Source of the DNA: an uncultured bacterium
Lineage (GTDB): Bacteria; Cyanobacteriota; Vampirovibrionia; Gastranaerophilales; Gastranaerophilaceae
Reading direction: 5' to 3'
Assembly: GCA_902803265.1 (NCBI GenBank)
Contig: CADCPD010000109.1
Coordinates: forward strand, 1 to 6,442
DNA length: 6,442 bases
The notes under the pieces: model-generated
The model's input: only the letters and a program-made list of their open reading frames with translations
What the model was told of the DNA's origin: nothing
Databases searched by the model: none
Part shown: positions 1-4,311 of the stretch, piece by piece
Layout of the letters: every line of letters begins with the position of its first letter
Position numbering within the stretch: the first letter of the stretch is position 1
Made by a program: the position numbers and the translations under genes

Positions 1-615
1 AATTTTTCCTTTAAATCTGCCGTAAATAATGATGTTATTTAAATCTTCACCTTTTAGAATTTTGTCCGGATATTTTAATTCCCCTAAATCATTCAAAATT
101 TTATTATCAGAACTTATTTGTATGGTATCTATATTTTTTGATAATCTTTTTAAATAGTATTCTTTGTTGTAAGAAAAGAAATAAATTTTATCATCAACAA
201 TTTGTCTGTTTAGCCAGTTTTCAAGAATAACAAGTTCTTTATCAAAAATCGTTTTTTCCATACTGTCACCAGTTGCATTAATAAGAAAATATTTGTTATT
301 AGGATTTAAACCATATTTTATTGATATTGGATAACATTCTGCATCAGGTTCGTTATCAAGCATTAAATTTCCATTGCCGCAAGATGCCATAATGTCTTTG
401 TAATACGGAATAGAAATAAAATCCGTTGATAATGTCACGTTGTAAAAGTTTTCAATTAGTTTTATTTTTTCAAATGGAACAATTTCTTGCTCTTTAGCGT
501 TTATTTTTCTTGAGAAAGTTTCACGTGACATTTTTATCACATCTGCTAAATCTTTCTTATAGATCTTTTCTCCTGTTAAGTTTTCTAAAGTTGGCAAAAG
601 TTCGTTATAATACAT
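1..615 (-). CDS. LexA/CI-like phage repressor with S24 self-cleaving domain (3' end cut by window edge)
   Basis: Reading leftward from ATG at 615-613, the frame stays open for 205 codons to the window edge, with no stop inside. Residues about 18-40 look like a helix-turn-helix (KKDLADVIKMSRETFSRKIN), which would bind operators in the divergent region. The C-terminal half has the S24/LexA signature. There is a probable scissile Cys79-Gly80 in MASCGNG, a catalytic Ser118 in ATGDSME and a catalytic Lys156 in YYLKRL. The last visible residues (IIIYGRFKGK) match the usual closing strand of such domains, so only a few residues should be missing. Known family behaviour is dimeric repression of early promoters and RecA-stimulated self-cleavage on DNA damage. 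AGAGGTG upstream of the ATG is a good ribosome site. It is divergent from all other genes, as expected for the lysogeny repressor. Confidence 0.93.
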   Translation of the reverse strand, partial: MYYNELLPTLENLTGEKIYKKDLADVIKMSRETFSRKINAKEQEIVPFEKIKLIENFYNVTLSTDFISIPYYKDIMASCGNGNLMLDNEPDAECYPISIKYGLNPNNKYFLINATGDSMEKTIFDKELVILENWLNRQIVDDKIYFFSYNKEYYLKRLSKNIDTIQISSDNKILNDLGELKYPDKILKGEDLNNIIIYGRFKGKI

Positions 616-620
616 AGTAA

Positions 621-628
621 GCACCTCT
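621..628 (-). promoter_or_regulatory. Ribosome binding site of the repressor gene
   Basis: On the minus strand the sequence AGAGGTGC lies about 6 nt before the ATG at 615. It fixes this start, since no other in-frame start is preceded by a purine-rich site. Confidence 0.75.
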
Positions 629-641
629 TGTGAAAATATTA

Positions 642-685
642 TTTGTGATTTATTTGTGATATAGACTTGATATTTATGTGATTAT
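642..685. repeat. Four 11-bp-phased direct repeats, probable operator array
   Basis: Four consecutive 11-bp units start at 642 (TTTGTGATTTA), 653 (TTTGTGATATA), 664 (GACTTGATATT, degenerate) and 675 (TATGTGATTAT). They share a TGTGAT core once per helical turn. A further TTGTGA sits off-phase at 628-633. The array lies between the divergent repressor and rightward genes, and its third and fourth units overlap the -35 element and spacer of the rightward promoter. A protein bound here could block or recruit RNA polymerase. The binder is unknown: the repressor or the 55-aa protein at 844 are the local candidates. Direct repeats are less usual than palindromes for LexA/CI dimers. Confidence 0.6.
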
Positions 686-695
686 ATGTTAATAT
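667..695 (+). promoter_or_regulatory. Rightward early promoter (PR-like)
   Basis: TTGATA at 667-672 and TAATAT at 690-695 are separated by 17 bp, close to the sigma70 consensus at the ideal spacing. Transcription would start near 702 and give a leader of about 140 nt before the first gene at 844. Its position in the divergent gap and its overlap with the phased repeats fit the main early promoter under repressor control. The region is AT-rich, so chance matches are a real risk. Confidence 0.55.
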
Positions 696-705
696 GTTTA
701 TATAG

Positions 706-763
706 TTTCATATTTACATATAAAAATAATCCCCCAAACGGAGTATTTTTTCAAGATATGAAA
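706..763. promoter_or_regulatory. Nested palindromes in the early leader (operator or attenuator)
   Basis: Outer 8-bp arms TTTCATAT (706-713) and ATATGAAA (756-763) are exact inverted repeats. Inside them, 722-732 pairs with 740-750 at 10 of 11 positions around a 7-nt loop CCCAAAC, and this inner hairpin is followed by a T run (746-751). TTTCA at 749-753 can instead pair with TGAAA at 759-763. In RNA these are alternative folds in the predicted leader of the rightward transcript. In DNA they could be a repressor operator. The inner stem is mostly A-T with a CCCCC/CGG core, so any terminator would be weak. Confidence 0.4.
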
Positions 764-843
764 TAAATAGGCTGGACAGTTTTATAAATGGTTTCTGTAT
801 AAAACAAACCGAACAATACACAGACTAATAAAGGACAAAGACA

Positions 844-1011
844 ATGGAAAAAATTTATGTACAAGCATATTTGACGGAGGAAAAAAAAGAAAAATTTTAC
901 TTTAACTTATTAAAAAATAAGAAAAAAGCAAGTCCGTTTTTAAACGAATTTATAGATAAATTTAATAAAAATCCCAAAAAAGTAATTAAATTTATCGAAT
1001 CAGAAACATAA
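844..1011 (+). CDS. Small basic protein, possible ribbon-helix-helix DNA-binding regulator
   Basis: This 55-codon frame starts at ATG 844 and is preceded by AAAGGA about 9 nt upstream. It is the first gene after the rightward promoter. The layout is a short alternating strand (KIYVQAYL, residues 3-10), a helix around 11-24, a turn, and a helix around 29-42 (SPFLNEFIDKF). This resembles the Arc/MetJ/CopG ribbon-helix-helix plan, and the protein is rich in Lys. I do not recognise a specific family. By position it could be a Cro-like or Arc-like second regulator of the switch. The fold assignment is inference from pattern only. That the frame is a gene is supported by its ribosome site and position. 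Confidence 0.6.
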   Translation: MEKIYVQAYLTEEKKEKFYFNLLKNKKKASPFLNEFIDKFNKNPKKVIKFIESET

Positions 1012-1152
1012 TTCTATTAGTAAAAAATAAAACAAAGGTACAGCACCGGCATTCATGCAATGGGCTTACTAAAAGTGCAAATTTTCAGAAAATTAGAGTT
1101 TTGATGTGAATTTACATCAGGCTTAATTTTGATACCAAAAAAGGAGCAAAAA
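1012..1152. other. Non-coding gap with GC-rich segment and two palindromes
   Basis: This gap precedes the excisionase-like gene. Bases 1036-1066 are clearly richer in G and C than their surroundings and include CATT (1050-1053) pairing with AATG (1059-1062), and GCAC (1043-1046) pairing with GTGC (1075-1078). AATTTTC-A-GAAAATT at 1080-1094 is a perfect odd palindrome. GATGTGAATTTACATC at 1103-1118 is a 16-bp palindrome with one mismatched pair. No credible open frame is present: ATG at 1055 opens only five codons. It may hold an operator, a processed RNA or a weak promoter, and I cannot decide which. Confidence 0.4.
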
Positions 1153-1329
1153 ATGAACTTAATCAGTTACAAAGAAGCAGCAAAGCTATTTCCTGGAGCA
1201 ACTCCAAAAAAAATATCGCAGTGGTTATATCACAAGATTTTACCACCCGACTTAAGGATATCTATTGGCAAATCAAGATTTCTTGACAAAGACGGATTAG
1301 AGGAATTTATAGAAACAAAAAGGGGTTAA
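1153..1329 (+). CDS. Excisionase-type helix-turn-helix protein
   Basis: This is a 58-aa protein. Residues 3-14 (LISYKEAAKLFP) form the first helix segment of the MerR/excisionase winged-helix class, followed by a recognition region (TPKKISQWLYHKILP). A wing with a basic GKSRF sits about residues 42-46, and the terminal helix is LDKDGLEEFIE. Known members help phage excision or act as small regulators. An ATG start at 1153 is chosen because AAGGAG lies 6 nt before it. The frame can be extended to TTG at 1129, but that start has no ribosome site and would place the Shine-Dalgarno inside the gene. No integrase is visible, so an excision role cannot be confirmed, and transcriptional regulator is the main alternative. 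Confidence 0.75.
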   Translation: MNLISYKEAAKLFPGATPKKISQWLYHKILPPDLRISIGKSRFLDKDGLEEFIETKRG

Positions 1330-1331
1330 AA

Positions 1332-1670
1332 ATGTTTAAATCAATCAGTTTAATTTTAGAAGCGTTCAAAAATGAAAAAGAACGTGAAAAACAAAGAATG
1401 AATGAAATGTTGCGTGATATCAAAGCAATGTTGTATCACAAGATTGAAGAAGATCACAAAAAATACAAACGTGTAGTTATGCATACCGAAGTAGAAGCAG
1501 AAGCAAACGAACGATTAAAAGAAGTTATCAGATCTCCAAAAGATATAAGAAGAGTCTATAAAAATCTTATAGACAGAAAAATTAGGGAAATGGAAGAACC
1601 CGAAGAAATCCAATTATCACAAAATTCACAAAATGCAGAATGGTCAACTGCACCAAGTCATCATGCGTAA
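1332..1670 (+). CDS. Hypothetical charged helical protein (112 aa)
   Basis: I do not recognise this family. The first about 95 residues are strongly charged and predicted by eye to be almost all helix: an amphipathic N-terminus (MFKSISLILEAF), then Lys/Glu/Arg-rich stretches suited to a coiled coil. The last about 18 residues are polar and loose (QLSQNSQNAEWSTAPSHHA). There is no signal peptide, convincing membrane span or catalytic motif. It starts 2 nt after the stop of the HTH gene. The GGGGT that closes that gene serves as its ribosome site, so translation is probably coupled. Its place among early phage genes is the only clue to role. Confidence 0.75.
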   Translation: MFKSISLILEAFKNEKEREKQRMNEMLRDIKAMLYHKIEEDHKKYKRVVMHTEVEAEANERLKEVIRSPKDIRRVYKNLIDRKIREMEEPEEIQLSQNSQNAEWSTAPSHHA

Positions 1671-1731
1671 TCTCCAAATTAGGCAAACGACCTGACGGCT
1701 CGGAAAGACGAGCACTTTAAAAGGAAGTACT
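1671..1731 (+). other. Intercistronic GC-rich hairpin
   Basis: The gap contains GCTCG at 1698-1702 and CGAGC at 1709-1713, a perfect 5-bp stem around the purine loop GAAAGA, flanked by other GC-rich bases (CGACCTGACGG). No T run follows it, so it is not a classical terminator. It lies 7-10 nt before the ribosome site AAGGA of the 42-aa gene and could affect translation or mRNA stability. Confidence 0.4.
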
Positions 1732-1860
1732 ATGAAAGATAAAGATCCAACAAACAATGAAATAACAGAAGATGAATACGATTCTTTTGAAGAGTACGAA
1801 AAAGATATGCAATGGGCAGAGATAACGGCTCAAATGGCAGAAGATTATATATGGGGTTAA
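1732..1860 (+). CDS. Hypothetical 42-aa acidic protein
   Basis: This short frame begins at ATG 1732 after AAAAGGA (about 7 nt spacing) and ends at TAA 1858-1860, 3 nt before the exonuclease start. The composition is highly acidic (runs such as ITEDEYDSFEEYEKD) with two Trp residues (28 and 41). No family is recognised. The good ribosome site, tight packing and use of its terminal GGGGT as the next gene's ribosome site support translation. It could be a small modulator, or a leader frame that couples translation to the exonuclease gene. Confidence 0.6.
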   Translation: MKDKDPTNNEITEDEYDSFEEYEKDMQWAEITAQMAEDYIWG

Positions 1861-1863
1861 TCA

Positions 1864-2523
1864 ATGCAATACGATAAATGGTTAAAACAAAGAGAAAAAG
1901 GAATTGGCGGAAGTGAATGCTCTGCAATTATAGGTGTAAACCCTTGGTGTTCAAATACTGAATTATGGGAATATAAAACCGGAAGAAAAGTCCGTGAAGA
2001 TATTTCCGACAAAGAACGTGTTGCATACGGAAAATCAGTTGAACAGTTTTTAATTGAGATTTTCAAACTTGATTATCCTGAATACGAAGTTATTCACAAA
2101 GATTATGATTTGAGAAGATGTGAAGAATTTCCGTTTATATTGGGTTCACTTGATGCAGATCTAATAGAAAAAAGCACACAAAGACAAGGTATATTAGAAA
2201 TAAAATCTTCACTAATACAAAATTCAAGCGAATGGGCGAAATGGGATAATAAAATACCTGATTATTATTATTCTCAATTGGTTCACTATTTTATAGTGAA
2301 TAAAGATAAAGAGTTTGCCATTTTAAAAGCACAATTAACGTCAATAAAAACTGATGAGAATACAAATTTTAGATGTGTAAGACACGATACACGTCATTAT
2401 TACTTTGAAAAAAATGAAGATTTAAAAAAGGATATGGAATATTTAAAAGCCGAAGAAGTAGATTTTTGGTTGAAGTTTGTAATGGAAGATAAACGACCAC
2501 CATTATTATTAAGTCAAATATAG
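1864..2523 (+). CDS. YqaJ-type viral recombinase exonuclease
   Basis: This 219-aa protein has the features of the YqaJ/lambda-exonuclease branch of PD-(D/E)XK nucleases. The N-terminal GIGGSECSAIIG (13-24) is the family signature. A conserved Glu60 lies in YGKSVEQFL and a metal-binding Asp97 in GSLDADL. Glu112-x-Lys114 occurs in GILEIKSS, and Gln138-x3-Tyr142 occurs in YYSQLVHYF. Together these make a complete active site. The family resects one strand of duplex DNA 5' to 3', leaving 3' tails for an annealing protein. The RecT-like gene two positions downstream is the expected partner. GGGGT at the end of the preceding frame, 6 nt before ATG, is the ribosome site. Length is normal for the family. 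Confidence 0.92.
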   Translation: MQYDKWLKQREKGIGGSECSAIIGVNPWCSNTELWEYKTGRKVREDISDKERVAYGKSVEQFLIEIFKLDYPEYEVIHKDYDLRRCEEFPFILGSLDADLIEKSTQRQGILEIKSSLIQNSSEWAKWDNKIPDYYYSQLVHYFIVNKDKEFAILKAQLTSIKTDENTNFRCVRHDTRHYYFEKNEDLKKDMEYLKAEEVDFWLKFVMEDKRPPLLLSQI

Positions 2524-2533
2524 GAGCAAATTT

Positions 2534-3379
2534 ATGACAACGAAAGAAAAAACAGAAGAAACAAAGCCATTAAAATTTGAAATTTTGTCACCAACAGATG
2601 AAAATTTTTCAAATAAGATAAAATTCAATTTTGAAGAATTAAAAGGAGCATTAAGTTTAAGATTAGAAAAATATAAAAATCTTACTTATACAGAAGACCA
2701 AATAAAATTGGCTAAAAAAGATAAAGCAAGTCTTAATGCCTTTAAAAATAATATTGAAACGGAAAGAAAAAGAATAAAAAGAGAAGTTAATAGATTTTAT
2801 GAGGAAGAATTTAAACCTCAAGTTGATGAAATAGTTGCTTTAATTGATAAACCTATTAAAGAAATTGATTCACAGATAAAGGCTTACGAAGAAGATATAA
2901 AAAATAAAAAAATTACTGAAATTGAAGAATTTTTCAATGCAAATAATACTATTTCAGCACTAAAAGTAGAATTCAATAGCATATATAAGCCTGAATGGTC
3001 AAATTTAACAAGTTCTACAAAAAAAATAAAAGAAGAAGTTCTTGAAATTATCGAAAAAATAAAAACAGATTTAAGTGTAATATTTGATTTTCAAAGCAAA
3101 TATGAAGTTTCACTCATAAATGAATATCAAAAGGCATACAGACTTGATGATGTAATTCGATTAAAAAAATCACTTCAGGAAAGAGAAGAACTTATAAAAA
3201 AATGCCAAGAAACTGATGAAGAAAAACCTTCAGAAAAAATAGTAAAGGTTTCTACATCGGAAACTTCTAAACCAATTTATTACAAAAAATCTTTTGAAGT
3301 AAAAGCAACAAAAGATGATTTAATCGCAATACAAAATTTATTTAATAGCAGAAATATAGAATACAGAATTATTGGGTAA
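2534..3379 (+). CDS. DUF1351-type phage protein of the recombination cassette
   Basis: This 281-aa protein is rich in Lys and Glu and mostly helical. A long coiled-coil-like block covers residues about 35-135 (KKDKASLNAFKNNIETERKRIK, then REVNRFYEEEFKPQVDEI), with a second helical block about 165-230. The end has a small mixed alpha/beta unit, KKSFEVKATKDDLIAIQNLF then IEYRII, from about 251. This pattern and its place between YqaJ and RecT genes match DUF1351, a family common in phages beside recombination genes. Its biochemical role is not established to my knowledge, and an accessory role in end processing or annealing is inference. AGGAG overlaps the upstream stop codon and lies 7 nt before ATG 2534. 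Confidence 0.78.
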   Translation: MTTKEKTEETKPLKFEILSPTDENFSNKIKFNFEELKGALSLRLEKYKNLTYTEDQIKLAKKDKASLNAFKNNIETERKRIKREVNRFYEEEFKPQVDEIVALIDKPIKEIDSQIKAYEEDIKNKKITEIEEFFNANNTISALKVEFNSIYKPEWSNLTSSTKKIKEEVLEIIEKIKTDLSVIFDFQSKYEVSLINEYQKAYRLDDVIRLKKSLQEREELIKKCQETDEEKPSEKIVKVSTSETSKPIYYKKSFEVKATKDDLIAIQNLFNSRNIEYRIIG

Positions 3380-3397
3380 AAGAAAGGAAATTTAATT

Positions 3398-4225
3398 ATG
3401 GCAAATTCATTAGTTAAAAAGAAAAAAACAAATTTAGAGGTAATAAAAGAAAATATAGATAACTTAATTACATCTAAATCAAATGCACTGCCTAAAGGAT
3501 TTAATCAAACAAGATTTGTTCAAAATGCAATGACCGTTTTATTAGATACAAAAGGAATTAATGAAATGAACCCTATTTCAGTTGCAAGAACAATTTTAAA
3601 AGGTGCTTTTTTAGATTTAGATTTTTTTAGAAAAGAATGTTACGCAATTCCTTATGGTAAAGAACTAAACTTTCAAACTGATTACAAAGGGGATATTAAA
3701 ATTGCAAAAAAATATTCAATTAGACCTATTCGTGAAATTTTTGCAAAAGTAGTAAGAGAAGATGATGAATTTACTGAATTTTGCGAAGACGGAAAACAAG
3801 GATTTAGGTTTAAGCCAAAAGCCTTTAATAATAAAACTATAATTGGGGCATTTGCAACAGTATTGTTTGAAGATGGGGAATTATTAATAGAAACAATGAG
3901 CAAAGAAGAAATTGAAGACGTAAGAACTCAATTTTCAAAAGCTCCAAATTCTCCTGCTTGGTTAAAAACTCCATCAGAAATGTATAAAAAGGTTGTTCTA
4001 AAAAGATTGTGTAAAATGATTCCACTTGAATTTAAAACACAGGAACAACAATTATCTTTTAAAAATGCAGATAATACTAAATTTGATAGAGATTATGATA
4101 ACGAAATTTTTAAAAATGATGATGTAGAAATAATTGAAGTTTCACAATCTGATATAACAGAGATTTCAGATGTTTCAGAATCAGATATAAAAGAAAAACA
4201 ATCTCTTCTTGATGGAGTAGAATAG
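3398..4225 (+). CDS. recT: RecT-type single-strand DNA annealing protein
   Basis: This 275-aa protein carries the RecT core. Residues 36-105 contain NQTRFVQNAMTVL, SVARTILKGAFLDLDFF and CYAIPYGKELNFQTDYKGD. Residues 187-206 hold the conserved block around AWLKTPSEMYKKVVLKRLCK. RecT proteins coat ssDNA and anneal complementary strands, working with the upstream exonuclease. The C-terminal tail after about 228 is very acidic and contains an in-frame 11-residue near-duplication (VSQSDIT and VSESDIK). Its exact function is not known, although acidic tails often mediate protein contacts. AAAGGA lies about 9 nt before ATG 3398. The stop is followed by a long hairpin, which may end or slow transcription. 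Confidence 0.92.
   Translation: MANSLVKKKKTNLEVIKENIDNLITSKSNALPKGFNQTRFVQNAMTVLLDTKGINEMNPISVARTILKGAFLDLDFFRKECYAIPYGKELNFQTDYKGDIKIAKKYSIRPIREIFAKVVREDDEFTEFCEDGKQGFRFKPKAFNNKTIIGAFATVLFEDGELLIETMSKEEIEDVRTQFSKAPNSPAWLKTPSEMYKKVVLKRLCKMIPLEFKTQEQQLSFKNADNTKFDRDYDNEIFKNDDVEIIEVSQSDITEISDVSESDIKEKQSLLDGVE
4139..4190 (+). repeat. In-frame tandem repeat in the RecT tail
   Basis: GTTTCACAATCTGATATAA (4139-4157) and GTTTCAGAATCAGATATAA (4172-4190) match at 17 of 19 bases with a 33-bp (11-codon) period. They encode VSQSDI and VSESDI in the same frame. It is a recent-looking duplication in the acidic tail. Confidence 0.75.
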
Positions 4226-4236
4226 GAATTTTCTTT

Positions 4237-4293
4237 GAGGGCGGAACTTTTACATATAAACTCAACAAAATCTATATAGATTCGCCCTCTTTT
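4237..4293 (+). terminator. Long-loop hairpin with T run between recT and the initiator gene
   Basis: GAGGGCG (4237-4243) pairs perfectly with CGCCCTC (4283-4289), extended by a G-U and an A-U pair. This is a GC-rich stem in very AT-rich surroundings. The 35-nt interior can form ATATA (4254-4258) with TATAT (4273-4277). TCTTTT follows the stem. The layout resembles an intrinsic terminator with an oversized loop, or an RNA element controlling the replication genes, whose ribosome site AAAAGG begins 9 nt after the stem. I saw no known riboswitch. Terminator is the label of convenience. Confidence 0.5.
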
Positions 4294-4311
4294 CCTTAAA
4301 AGGTAAAAATA

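Noticed and set aside
681..711. Leftward promoter for the repressor (TATAAT on the minus strand at 686-681)
   Set aside because: The -10 is perfect, but the best -35 (ATGAAA) needs a 19-bp spacer and matches poorly. A leftward promoter must exist nearby, but I cannot place it.
790..810. GGTTT...AAACC hairpin before the 55-aa gene
   Set aside because: Only 5 bp with an 11-nt loop, within chance expectation for this composition.
1101..1129. Possible promoter TTGATG-N17-TAATTT ahead of the excisionase-like gene
   Set aside because: The -10 hexamer matches the consensus at only three positions, too weak to call in AT-rich DNA.
1129..1152. TTG start giving an 8-residue N-terminal extension of the excisionase-like protein
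   Set aside because: The AAGGAG ribosome site at 1141-1146 lies inside the extension and points to ATG 1153. Nothing purine-rich precedes TTG 1129.
1730..2066. Minus-strand open frames over the 42-aa gene and the start of the exonuclease gene
   Set aside because: They are antisense shadows of well-supported plus-strand genes and have no ribosome sites or recognisable protein features.
3682..4025. Minus-strand open frames inside recT
   Set aside because: They are antisense to a clear RecT core. Their hydrophobic composition is what reverse-reading AT-rich Lys/Glu codons gives.
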